A stretch of 62,442 bases of DNA from JAVBPB01 sp031549965 (GTDB lineage Bacteria; Bacillota; Clostridia; Lachnospirales; Lachnospiraceae), in assembly GCA_031549965.1 (NCBI GenBank), contig JAVBPB010000079.1, positions 1-62,442 of the forward strand, read 5' to 3'. This document shows positions 19,327 through 28,031 of this stretch, one piece after another (the first letter of the stretch is position 1; the number at the start of each line of letters is the position of its first letter). The notes under the pieces are model-generated. The model worked only from the letters and a program-made list of their open reading frames with translations. It was not told the origin of the DNA and made no database searches. Both the position numbers and the translations under genes were made by a program.

Positions 19327-19361
19327 AATTTTAAGAAGTATGGTATAAATGGTTTATGAGT

Positions 19362-19415
19362 AAAAATCCCATATAATATGAATGTGTTTTGAAATTCGCA
19401 TTATATGGGATTTTT
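19362..19415. terminator. Bidirectional terminator between convergent genes
   Basis: A perfect 16-bp stem: AAAAATCCCATATAAT (19362-19377) pairs with 19400-19415, leaving a 22-nt loop. A-rich and T-rich flanks make it usable by both the GNAT gene (plus) and the alpha/beta hydrolase gene (minus). Confidence 0.85.
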
Positions 19416-19457
19416 GTATCTAAATATAATTACAAAGTAAAATGTATAGTTTTAATA

Positions 19458-20411
19458 TTAATCGAAAAACATATCTAAGATTTCTAAAACATATTCAGGT
19501 TTTTCTAAATGTGGAAGATGTTTAGTATTTTTAATAATGGCAGTTTCTATTGAAGAATTAATGTCAAGATAATCTTTGATAATTATATCCCTATTGATTT
19601 GGTGCTCTCCGTTTAATATGAAAATACTATTATTTAATTCTGAAAGTGAATGAGTAATGGTTATATTAGTGTAGTGGCTTTTAATGCTTGAATATAAAAA
19701 TTTTGAGCTACTTCCTTTTAGATGTGCCGCTTCATAATATGCTTTTATAATCTTTTTTCTAACATTATAAATATTGTAAAAAGATTTTTCGGTTAATGTC
19801 TGTTTTATATTGTTTTTACTAAATGCTATATTATATATAGTAGTTCCAATTATAGGTAGTTCTATTATCCATTTATATATCTTATGCCTATATTTAGGAT
19901 ATTTTTTTAAATCGGAAAAACTTTGAGGGTTAATTAATAAAATTTTATTAATTAGTTGATCATCATTATGGCATGTCATAATCACGGCGGAAGATATGTC
20001 TCCACTTGTAACAATATCAGTTTTTTGCTTAATTACATGTTTTATGAAATCAGATATTAATTGTACATATAAAAAGTTAGTATAAGTTAATTTAGGCTTG
20101 TCAGATCGACCGCATCCCAGTAAATCAATTGTATAAACTGTATGGTTTTTGGATAATTCAGATGTGACTTGACTCCATTCAAAAGCTGAGCTTGTACTAT
20201 TTAAATCATGAATAAGAAGTATTGGATTACCATTACCCTGCTTAGTATAAAAAATATTTCCAAATCTCCATCCATAATAGTATCCGTTATTATGATATAA
20301 AACTTCTCCTATGCTGGCAACAAAAAATACTAATTTATTTATTAGATAAGTTATTAATAATGATAGTGTTGTAAAGATAATAGCCAGCGAAATTTTTTTA
20401 TTAGATTTCAT
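19458..20411 (-). CDS. Membrane-anchored alpha/beta hydrolase with atypical nucleophile elbow
   Basis: 317 residues. A basic N-terminus plus hydrophobic segment (about 8-34) suggests an uncleaved signal anchor with the hydrolase domain outside. The fold is recognisable: LLIHDLNSTSS (oxyanion loop), TIDLLGCGRSDKP, and the C-terminal histidine in KHLPHLEKPE. At the nucleophile elbow, where GHSMGGA is usual, this protein reads SGDISSA, so the nucleophile would be Asp, as in haloalkane dehalogenases and epoxide hydrolases, or the protein may not be catalytic. No operon partner; the SD GAGGAG precedes the ATG. Confidence 0.75.
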   Translation of the reverse strand: MKSNKKISLAIIFTTLSLLITYLINKLVFFVASIGEVLYHNNGYYYGWRFGNIFYTKQGNGNPILLIHDLNSTSSAFEWSQVTSELSKNHTVYTIDLLGCGRSDKPKLTYTNFLYVQLISDFIKHVIKQKTDIVTSGDISSAVIMTCHNDDQLINKILLINPQSFSDLKKYPKYRHKIYKWIIELPIIGTTIYNIAFSKNNIKQTLTEKSFYNIYNVRKKIIKAYYEAAHLKGSSSKFLYSSIKSHYTNITITHSLSELNNSIFILNGEHQINRDIIIKDYLDINSSIETAIIKNTKHLPHLEKPEYVLEILDMFFD

Positions 20412-20640
20412 ATTATTCTCCTCTCTTATATATATTTAATTGCATAAATATATTATATTCCAATTTTTACATACTTACAAACTATTTTTTATTAATTTTT
20501 AATAAAGTTACGAGTTAATATTGCATATTTAATGTTAAAATTCCAAATATTGATATTATTTTTAAAAAAAAATAATAAATGTTATTTTTTTCTTTTAATT
20601 CATCCTAATATAGTGTATTATATAGAGAGGAGGATTTATT

Positions 20641-21744
20641 ATGAATGCGAAAGACAGGTTTAATAACTTAAGTTATTTAGAAAATAATTTAGATACTATA
20701 TATAGTAATTTGAATGATTATTTAAATGAATTGAAATTGAAAAAAATTGAGTATGATAATAAATTAGCTTTAATTGAAGTTAGAATTACTGAATTAAATA
20801 ATTTATCAATGTTAGCCACTGAAGAAGATGAGAATCTCAAATATTTTACTCCTATATTAAAAAATAATAATGGAATAAATGCTTCAGCTAACGAATTAAA
20901 AATTGAAAAGGATAATCTTATTAAAGATAAAAAATTAAATGAAGAATTAATAAATGAGATTATGTCGAAAATCTATGAAAATAGTAATATTATAGATATT
21001 TTAACAAATATTAGGTTGACTAAAGAACAAAAAGATGATAATTTAGTAAGTATGGATGAGACTTTTTTTTCATTAGATGATTTAAAGGCAAGTTCTGATG
21101 GACTAAAAATATTAGAAGCTCAAGAATTGGAAAGGAAACGTATTGCTAGAGATTTACATGATTCTACGGTACAAAATTTAACTAATCTTGCCCATAAGAC
21201 TGAATTGTGTACAAAACTTATTGATTTGGATTCTATAAGAGCTAAACTAGAACTGCAAACTATGATTAATACAATTAAAACTACAATTAATGATATGAGA
21301 TCTATTATTTTTAATCTAAGACCAATGTCTTTAGATGATTTGGGCTTATTATCAACGGTGGAGCGATATATTAATGAAATATCAAAGAATGATATAAAAG
21401 TATCTTTGGAAAAAGTTAATAGTGAAATTGATTTGTTACCTGTGATGAATCTTACACTTTTTAGAATTATCCAAGAGGCTTGCAATAATATATTGAAGCA
21501 TTCTAAGGCAAAACATATATATGTTAAAATTATTTATAATAATGATAGTATTGAATTATTTATAGTAGATGACGGAGTGGGATTTAATACTAATAAGAAA
21601 GTTACTAATAATTTATCAACTAATTTTGGTTTGTCTATGATGAGAGAGAGGGTATTTTTATTATCGGGAGAAATTGAAATAAAATCTGAGAAAGAAAAAG
21701 GTACGTCAATTCATATCAGAGTTCCAATTAAAACATCTTTATAA
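20641..21744 (+). CDS. DegS/NarL-type sensor histidine kinase
   Basis: A 367-residue kinase without membrane segments. The N-terminal half is coiled coil (residues 1 to about 150). Then comes a HisKA_3 dimerisation domain with the phospho-acceptor His in ERKRIARDLHDSTVQNL, and a HATPase_c domain (NNILKHSKAKH as N-box, VDDGVGF as G1, FGLSMMRERV as G2). This resembles DegS, a cytosolic sensor. It is 16 bp upstream of its response regulator. Signal and targets are unknown. Confidence 0.9.
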   Translation: MNAKDRFNNLSYLENNLDTIYSNLNDYLNELKLKKIEYDNKLALIEVRITELNNLSMLATEEDENLKYFTPILKNNNGINASANELKIEKDNLIKDKKLNEELINEIMSKIYENSNIIDILTNIRLTKEQKDDNLVSMDETFFSLDDLKASSDGLKILEAQELERKRIARDLHDSTVQNLTNLAHKTELCTKLIDLDSIRAKLELQTMINTIKTTINDMRSIIFNLRPMSLDDLGLLSTVERYINEISKNDIKVSLEKVNSEIDLLPVMNLTLFRIIQEACNNILKHSKAKHIYVKIIYNNDSIELFIVDDGVGFNTNKKVTNNLSTNFGLSMMRERVFLLSGEIEIKSEKEKGTSIHIRVPIKTSL

Positions 21745-21760
21745 ATGCGGAGGAAATAAA

Positions 21761-22408
21761 ATGAACCCTATTAAAATTATTATTGTTGACGATCATTCAA
21801 TGATCCGTGAGGGATTAAAGCAACTATTAGAATTAGAAGGTGATATTTCTGTAATTGGTGAAGCAAGTGACGGAATAGAGTGTTTAAAACTTTTAAAAAA
21901 GATTAATCCAGATGTGATTTTACTTGATATAAATATGCCTAATATGAATGGATTGCAAGTTTTGGAAGCAATGAAAGAAAAAAATATTAATAATAAAGTA
22001 CTTATTTTAACTATTCATAATGAAGTGGAATACTTATTGAAAGCAGTTGATATCGGAATTGATGGTTATGTACTTAAGGATTCTGAGTCTGCATTACTTA
22101 AGAGAGCAATAACAGCAGTCCATGAAGGTGAAATATATATTCAGCCAAGCTTAGCTCCTCTTTTAAAAGAGAAGATTATTAGCAGGGAAGAGACTTTAAG
22201 TGATATTGAAAATTTAACAAAGAGAGAAGTTGAAGTTTTAAAATTGTTATCTGAAGGTTTATTTAACAAAGAGATAGCATTTAAGTTAGAAATAAGTGAA
22301 AAGACAGTTAAAAATCATGTTTCAAATATTTTTAAGAAAATTTCGGTTTCTGATAGAACTCAAGCAGCTGTGTATGCCATAAAAAATAATATTGTTGATA
22401 TTTTTTAG
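21761..22408 (+). CDS. LuxR/NarL-family response regulator
   Basis: 215 residues: a REC domain (residues 1 to about 120; acidic pocket DD at 10-11, phospho-acceptor Asp in VILLDINMPNM, Lys in YVLKDS) plus a C-terminal LuxR helix-turn-helix (LTKREVEVLKLLSEGLFNKE, EKTVKNHVSNIFKKI). It is DegU-like and cognate to the adjacent kinase. A strong hairpin follows, so the pair forms a two-gene unit. Regulon unknown. Confidence 0.92.
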   Translation: MNPIKIIIVDDHSMIREGLKQLLELEGDISVIGEASDGIECLKLLKKINPDVILLDINMPNMNGLQVLEAMKEKNINNKVLILTIHNEVEYLLKAVDIGIDGYVLKDSESALLKRAITAVHEGEIYIQPSLAPLLKEKIISREETLSDIENLTKREVEVLKLLSEGLFNKEIAFKLEISEKTVKNHVSNIFKKISVSDRTQAAVYAIKNNIVDIF

Positions 22409-22416
22409 ATTATATT

Positions 22417-22458
22417 AAGGTTGTAATAAAATTCTGTGAGAGATTTTATTACAACCTT
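22417..22458 (+). terminator. Terminator after the response regulator
   Basis: A perfect 16-bp stem, AAGGTTGTAATAAAAT (22417-22432) with its complement at 22443-22458, and a 10-nt loop. It ends four bases before the first parS site. The T-run is weak. Confidence 0.65.
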
Positions 22459-22461
22459 TAA

Positions 22462-22477
22462 TGTTTCACGTGAAACA
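22462..22477. other. parS: parS site 1
   Basis: TGTTTCACGTGAAACA, a perfect 16-bp palindrome identical to the Bacillus subtilis parS consensus bound by ParB/Spo0J. It lies in the promoter region of parA, so ParB binding may also regulate parAB. Confidence 0.97.
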
Positions 22478-22519
22478 TTATTTTATAAATTAATGTTAAA
22501 AATGAAAGGAATGTTATAG

Positions 22520-23290
22520 ATGAGTAGAATTATTGCAGTTGCTAATCAAAAAGGTGGGGTTGGCAAAACCACCACTTCTATAAATTTATCAGCTTGTCTG
22601 GCTGAGAAAGGTAAGAAAGTATTAACAATTGATATTGATCCACAGGGAAACACCACAAGTGGGCTTGGAATAGATAAAAATAGTTTGCAAAATACAGTAT
22701 ATGAACTTTTGCTAGGTGTGAGTAAAATAGAAGAATGCATCCAATATAATGTTATCGAAAATTTATCTGTATTACCATCGAATGTTAATTTGTCAGGTGC
22801 TGAGATAGAGTTGATAGGAGTTACTGAAAGAGAATACATACTTAAAAAGCAAATTGAAAAAATAAGAGACGAATACGATTTTGTTATTATTGATTGTCCT
22901 CCATCTTTAAGTACTCTTACAGTTAATGCTATGACTACTGCTGATACAGTTTTAGTTCCAATACAATGTGAGTATTATGCTCTTGAGGGTTTGACCCAGC
23001 TAATTCATACAATAAATCTAGTTAAAAAGCGTCTAAATCCAAATTTAGAGATTGAAGGTGTTGTTTTCACAATGTTTGATGCAAGAACTAATTTATCTCT
23101 TGAAGTTGTGGAAAATGTTAAGGGTAATTTGAAACAGGCTATATATAAAACGATTATACCGAGAAATATTCGTTTGGCAGAAGCTCCTAGTCATGGTTTG
23201 CCAATTAATTTATATGATTCAAGGTCAACTGGAGCTGAGGGATATAGAGATTTGGCAACGGAAGTTATTGAGCATGAGGAGGATATATAA
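22520..23290 (+). CDS. parA: Chromosome partitioning ATPase ParA (Soj)
   Basis: A 256-residue deviant Walker ATPase with KGGVGKTTT at residues 11-19, IDIDPQGNTTSGL and DCPPSLSTLTVNA. With ParB and parS it segregates the origin region and, in Bacillus, controls DnaA. It has no N-terminal helix-turn-helix, so it is the chromosomal short type. The stop overlaps the parB start by one base. Confidence 0.96.
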   Translation: MSRIIAVANQKGGVGKTTTSINLSACLAEKGKKVLTIDIDPQGNTTSGLGIDKNSLQNTVYELLLGVSKIEECIQYNVIENLSVLPSNVNLSGAEIELIGVTEREYILKKQIEKIRDEYDFVIIDCPPSLSTLTVNAMTTADTVLVPIQCEYYALEGLTQLIHTINLVKKRLNPNLEIEGVVFTMFDARTNLSLEVVENVKGNLKQAIYKTIIPRNIRLAEAPSHGLPINLYDSRSTGAEGYRDLATEVIEHEEDI

Positions 23291-24192
23291 TGGCATTAAA
23301 ACGTGGATTAGGAAAAGGTTTAGATTCATTAATTCCTGACAATACTATAAAAAAGGAAGACGATAATGTTAATAAGGATAATATTATTGAAGAAAATGTT
23401 TCACGTGAAACATTATTAAATATTAACGAAATAGAACCAAATAGTGGTCAGCCAAGAAAAAATTTTGATGAAGATTCCTTACAGGAATTAGCAGATTCAA
23501 TAAGACAGTTTGGTATACTTCAACCATTAATTGTACAAAAAAAAGATAAATTTTATGAAATTATAGCTGGCGAAAGAAGATGGAGAGCATCAAAGATTGC
23601 TGGTATAAAAAAAGTTCCAGTAATTATTAAGGATTTTTCTCCACAAGAAGTAGTAGAAATAGCATTAATTGAAAATATTCAAAGAGAAGATTTGAATTCT
23701 ATTGAAGAAGCTTTGGCATATAAGAGATTAATTAATGAATATGGTTTGAAACAAGATGAAGTAGCAGAAAGAGTATCGAAAAGTAGAACAGCAGTAACAA
23801 ATTCATTGAGACTACTTAAATTAGATAGCAGAGTTCAACAAATGCTTATAGATGATATGATATCAAGCGGACATGCTAGAGCTATCATACCAATTGAAGA
23901 TTTTGAAAAACAATATCTAATAGCTACAAAAGTTTTTGATGAAAAATTAAGTGTAAGGGATACAGAAAGATTAATTAAGGTAATTCTGGAAAATAAACCT
24001 GATAAAATAAAAGATATTAAAAATACAAGTGACAAAATAATATATAAGGACTTAGAGGAAAAAATTAAGAAAATAGTTGGTACAAAGGTATCAATTAATA
24101 AGAAGAATGATGATAAGGGTAAAATAGAAATAGAATACTATTCTAAAGAGGAATTAGAAAGATTAATTGAATTATTTGAATCTATTGTTTAG
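23290..24192 (+). CDS. parB: Chromosome partitioning protein ParB (Spo0J)
   Basis: A 300-residue centromere-binding CTPase. The N-terminal ParB/Srx domain has the CTP-binding motif GERRWRA, then ENIQREDLNSIEEALAY, a helix-turn-helix (LKQDEVAERVSKSRTAVTN) and a C-terminal dimerisation region. The usual short basic N-terminus (ALKRGLGKGLDSLI) is present. A parS site is embedded in the coding region, where it encodes VSRET. Confidence 0.96.
   Translation: MALKRGLGKGLDSLIPDNTIKKEDDNVNKDNIIEENVSRETLLNINEIEPNSGQPRKNFDEDSLQELADSIRQFGILQPLIVQKKDKFYEIIAGERRWRASKIAGIKKVPVIIKDFSPQEVVEIALIENIQREDLNSIEEALAYKRLINEYGLKQDEVAERVSKSRTAVTNSLRLLKLDSRVQQMLIDDMISSGHARAIIPIEDFEKQYLIATKVFDEKLSVRDTERLIKVILENKPDKIKDIKNTSDKIIYKDLEEKIKKIVGTKVSINKKNDDKGKIEIEYYSKEELERLIELFESIV
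23397..23412. other. parS: parS site 2, inside parB
   Basis: A second perfect TGTTTCACGTGAAACA, 935 bp from the first. A parS inside its own parB gene is also known from Bacillus subtilis (spo0J). Two perfect sites close together near oriC provide a ParB loading centre. Confidence 0.97.
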
Positions 24193-24204
24193 GAGAATAA
24201 TAAA

Positions 24205-24687
24205 ATGATAAGTGATGAAATTTTACTGGGGTTAATTATTGGTGTATTCTTTTTAGTTATTATATTATTTATTGCTATTATTGTAATAGGTATAAAGTTT
24301 AGTAAATTTAATAAAAAATTAAAAAAATTTATGAATAGTAAGTCAGTGGAAGATTTAGAAGGTATTATTTTAGAAAAATTTGATCAAATGGATAGTTTGA
24401 ATTTAGATAATAAGAAGATTAATGAAAATATTCAAGAAATAATGTTGAAGTTAAGTGGTGCATATCAAAAAATTGGTATAGTCAAATATGATGCTTTTAA
24501 AGAGATGGCAGGAGAATTAAGTTTTTCATTATCACTGTTGGATGAGAATAATAATGGATTTGTTATTAATAACATTCATGGTAGACAAGGAAGTTATGCT
24601 TATATTAAGAAGATTGTCAAAGGAGAGTGTCCGTTAAAGTTGTCAGAAGAGGAAAAAGAGGCTATTTCTCAGGCGATTAATTTGTAA
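24205..24687 (+). CDS. DUF4446 family membrane protein
   Basis: 160 residues: one N-terminal transmembrane helix (about 7-31), a short coiled region, then a soluble domain with the family block YDAFKEMAGELSFSLSLLDE and NGFVINNIHGRQGSYAYIK. It is commonly found next to parB in Clostridia; function unknown. It lies 12 bp after parB with an AGGAG SD, so it is probably the third gene of the parAB unit. Confidence 0.85.
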   Translation: MISDEILLGLIIGVFFLVIILFIAIIVIGIKFSKFNKKLKKFMNSKSVEDLEGIILEKFDQMDSLNLDNKKINENIQEIMLKLSGAYQKIGIVKYDAFKEMAGELSFSLSLLDENNNGFVINNIHGRQGSYAYIKKIVKGECPLKLSEEEKEAISQAINL

Positions 24688-24953
24688 TAAATTGATAAAA
24701 TATTAATAATTAAAAAATATAATATTATTATAACTTTTTAACTATTCACAATATATAGCTATTTTAAAATTCCAATATTTAAATAATATATAGACTTAAG
24801 AAAGCTAATTTTTCAGTTTGGATTTTCTTAGAATTAAATATTTAGGATGACTATATGTTAGATAATTACTTATAAAAAATTCAAGTAATTATTTAATAAA
24901 ATCAAATATAAAAATCTATACTTATTAATTTAGTATAATTTATTTACTAGAAT

Positions 24954-25001
24954 AAAAAATAACATGTAATGGCTATTAGGTCCAATAACATGTTATTTTT
25001 T
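24954..25001. terminator. Terminator after adhE in the gene-free gap 24688-25024
   Basis: A 14-bp stem, AAAAAATAACATGT (24954-24967) with 24988-25001, a 20-nt loop and A/T tracts on both sides, so it works on either strand; it most likely ends adhE. The rest of this 337-bp gap is AT-rich and shows nothing else I can support. Confidence 0.8.
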
Positions 25002-25024
25002 TATTTGCATATATTATTTATAAA

Positions 25025-27637
25025 TTACTTTACTGGTATATTTCCTACACCATAGAATGCAGTTATATATAACTTTTCTAATTCTTTCACAAGAGGTAAA
25101 CGTGGGTTAGCAGTTGTACATTGATCACTAAATGCTAAGTCTGCTAAAGATTCAACTTTTGATAAAAATTCTTTTTCTCTTATTCCGTATTCTTTTAAAG
25201 TCGCAGGTATACAAAGATCTGCATTTAGTTTTTCTACAGCCTGAGCAAGTTTTTCTACAGCATCATCCTTGTCTCTTGGGTTTAAACCTATTTTTTTGGC
25301 AAGATCAAAGAATTTATCCTGTACCATGTAATATTCATATTTAGGGAATGCTGTAAATTTTGTTGGGTTAGCAACTCCATTGTATCTGATTACATGAGGT
25401 AATAAGATTGCATTGGCACACCCATGAGGTATGTGAAATTCTCCACCTAATTTATGTGCTAATGAATGGTTTATACCAAGAAATGCATTTGTAAATGCCA
25501 TACCAGCTATTGTAGATGCATTATGCATTTTTTCACGTGACTTAGGATCAGTAGCACCGTAATCATATGATCTCTTTAGGTAATCAAAAACCATTTGAAT
25601 TGCTTTTTCCGCCAAGGCATCTGTGTAGTCAGAGGCCATGATTGAAATGTATGCTTCAATTGCATGTGTCAGTACATCCATTCCAGTGTAAGCAGTTGAT
25701 AATTTTGGAACTGACATTACAAAGTCTGGATCAATAATCGCAACATCTGGGGTTAGCTCATAATCTGCAAGTGGATATTTAGTGTTTGTTGCCTTGTCAG
25801 AAATAACTGCAAAGGAGGTAACTTCTGATCCTGTTCCTGATGTAGTTGGTATTGCAACTAATCTGGCCTTTTTACCTAACATAGGGAACTTATATGTTCT
25901 TTTACGTATATCCATAAATTTAAGTGACATGTTTCTAAAGTCTACATCTGGGTGCTCATAGAATAACCACATACCTTTGGCAGCATCAATTGCTGAACCA
26001 CCGCCTAATGTAATAATAACATCTGGCTGGAATTTATTCATTAGGTCTACACCTTTCATTATTGTTTCAAGTGATGGATCAGGTTCAACTTGATCAAAGA
26101 TTTCACAGTGTACATATTGTTCCCTTTTTCTTAATTGATATAATATTTTGTCTACATATCCTAACTGAGTCATCGATGGATCTGTTACTATAAATGCTTT
26201 GGTTATATTTGGCATCTTACTTAAATAAGCTGTTGAGCCTGATTCAAAATAGATTTTTTCTGGTATTTTAAACCACTGCATATTGTTTCTCCTTTTTGCA
26301 ACTCGTTTTATATTAACTAAATCAACGGCAGATACATTATTGGTAGTTGAGTTACCACCGTAAGAACCGCAACCTAGTGTTAATGATGGCATATTTGTAT
26401 TATATAAATCACCAATCGCACCATGAGTTGAAGGTGAATTAACAATAATACGTCCAGTTTTCATTCTGTTTGAGAAAGACTCAATTACTTCTTGACTTGT
26501 TGAATGAAGAACTGAAGAGTGTCCCATACCACCTAGAGTAATCATTTTTTCTGATAAAGAAAGACCATCTTCAAGATCATTTGCTTTTATAACTGCTAAA
26601 ACTGGTGATAATTTTTCTTTTGAAAGAGGATATTCTGGACCTACACCATCAATTTCAGTACATAAAACTTTTGTATCCTCTGGAATTGAAATGCCTGCCA
26701 GTGCTGCAATAGCAAATGGAGATTGACCGACAATTGCTGGATTTACGGTGCCTTTTTCAAGATTAATTACTACAGGTTCTAATCTTTGAATTTCTTCTTT
26801 GGTAGCAAAATAGCATCCGGCTGACTTCATAAGCTCTACAGTCTTTTTATATATTGGAGCTTCAATAATAGCAGCTTGTTCTGATGCACATATCATACCA
26901 TTGTCAAAAGATTTTGATAACACCAAATCGTTCACCGCTCTTTCTAATACAGCAGTTTTTTCAATGAAACAAGGAACATTACCAGGTCCAACTCCAAGAG
27001 CAGGTTTTCCTGATGAATAAGCAGCTTTTACCATTCCAGATCCTCCGGTAGCTAATATTAATGAAACGTCTGGATGATTCATTAATTCTGAGGTTGCTTC
27101 TAATGACGGAAAATCAATCCATTGAATACAGTCAGCAGGTGCACCGGCAGCAACAGCAGCATCTTTTAAAATCTTTGCAGCTTCTCTTGAACAGTTTTGT
27201 GCACTTGGATGGAAGCCAAATATTATTGGATTACGTGTTTTAGCACATGAAATACTTTTAAACATAGTTGTTGAAGTTGGATTTGTAACAGGAGTAACAC
27301 CAGCTACAACACCAATTGGCTCAGCAACCATCATATAATCTTCTTCTTCATTTTCTTCAATTATGCCAACAGTTTTTTGATATTTTATTGAGTGCCATAT
27401 ATATTCAGTTGCAAATATATTTTTAGTTATCTTATCCTCATATACTCCTCTGCCAGTTTCCTCTACAGCCATCTTTGCAAGTATCTGTTGTTTAGAAAGT
27501 CCGGCAAGAGCCATTGAATGTACAATATTATCAATAGCCGCCTGATCTAATTTTAAATATTCCTTTAATGCATTTTTTGCTTTTTTAACAAGCTCATTGA
27601 CATGTTCCTTAGCAGTTGGTTGTGTGTTTTGTGCCAT
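25025..27637 (-). CDS. adhE: Bifunctional acetaldehyde-CoA/alcohol dehydrogenase AdhE
   Basis: 870 residues. The N-terminal CoA-acylating aldehyde dehydrogenase has catalytic Cys250 (DNGMICASEQ) and the block GVTPVTNPTSTTMFK. The C-terminal iron-dependent alcohol dehydrogenase has GGGSAIDAAKG, PTTSGTGSEVT and the metal histidines in HKLGGEFHIPHG. It converts acetyl-CoA to ethanol with two NADH, regenerating NAD in fermentation, and probably forms spirosomes. A sigma-A promoter and a Rex-like operator lie upstream, fitting redox control. Confidence 0.98.
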   Translation of the reverse strand: MAQNTQPTAKEHVNELVKKAKNALKEYLKLDQAAIDNIVHSMALAGLSKQQILAKMAVEETGRGVYEDKITKNIFATEYIWHSIKYQKTVGIIEENEEEDYMMVAEPIGVVAGVTPVTNPTSTTMFKSISCAKTRNPIIFGFHPSAQNCSREAAKILKDAAVAAGAPADCIQWIDFPSLEATSELMNHPDVSLILATGGSGMVKAAYSSGKPALGVGPGNVPCFIEKTAVLERAVNDLVLSKSFDNGMICASEQAAIIEAPIYKKTVELMKSAGCYFATKEEIQRLEPVVINLEKGTVNPAIVGQSPFAIAALAGISIPEDTKVLCTEIDGVGPEYPLSKEKLSPVLAVIKANDLEDGLSLSEKMITLGGMGHSSVLHSTSQEVIESFSNRMKTGRIIVNSPSTHGAIGDLYNTNMPSLTLGCGSYGGNSTTNNVSAVDLVNIKRVAKRRNNMQWFKIPEKIYFESGSTAYLSKMPNITKAFIVTDPSMTQLGYVDKILYQLRKREQYVHCEIFDQVEPDPSLETIMKGVDLMNKFQPDVIITLGGGSAIDAAKGMWLFYEHPDVDFRNMSLKFMDIRKRTYKFPMLGKKARLVAIPTTSGTGSEVTSFAVISDKATNTKYPLADYELTPDVAIIDPDFVMSVPKLSTAYTGMDVLTHAIEAYISIMASDYTDALAEKAIQMVFDYLKRSYDYGATDPKSREKMHNASTIAGMAFTNAFLGINHSLAHKLGGEFHIPHGCANAILLPHVIRYNGVANPTKFTAFPKYEYYMVQDKFFDLAKKIGLNPRDKDDAVEKLAQAVEKLNADLCIPATLKEYGIREKEFLSKVESLADLAFSDQCTTANPRLPLVKELEKLYITAFYGVGNIPVK

Positions 27638-27690
27638 AATAAAATCCTCCTATTGATTTTGATTGATATAACTTAAACGTTAATAATATA

Positions 27691-27708
27691 ACGTTAAATA
27701 ATTAACAA
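27691..27708. promoter_or_regulatory. Probable Rex operator of adhE
   Basis: On the minus strand: TTGTTAA, four bases, TTAACGT, against the Rex consensus TTGTTAAnnnnTTAACAA (16 of 18). It is about 20-40 bp downstream of the predicted transcription start and 54 bp before the adhE start, where binding of Rex at low NADH/NAD would block elongation. No rex gene is in the window. Confidence 0.65.
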
Positions 27709-27734
27709 TTTATTTTCGAAATATTTACACTCTG

Positions 27735-27763
27735 AATATATCAAATTAAATTATATTTGTCAA
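27735..27763 (-). promoter_or_regulatory. Sigma-A promoter of adhE
   Basis: Minus strand: TTGACA (27758-27763), 17-bp spacer, TATATT (27735-27740). The rest of 27764-28031 is AT-rich spacer between divergent genes, without other recognisable elements. Confidence 0.7.
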
Positions 27764-28031
27764 AGGGTAATTAAAAAAAACCTTGAAAATCCATGTAAAA
27801 AAAACAAGAATAAAAGTAATTTACATATACAAAATAGACAAATTAATATTTTTAAATTATTTTTTAAAAAAAGATCTATATAAAACAATTAAAATAATGT
27901 TAAAAAATAAACAAAACTAACAATAATGTATTAAATAATTGATATATGTAAAAAATGAATTTAAAGGTAGAAATATTTTATAAAAAATGTTATAGTAAAC
28001 TTGAGAAATGATTTTAATTGGAGGTGACAAA

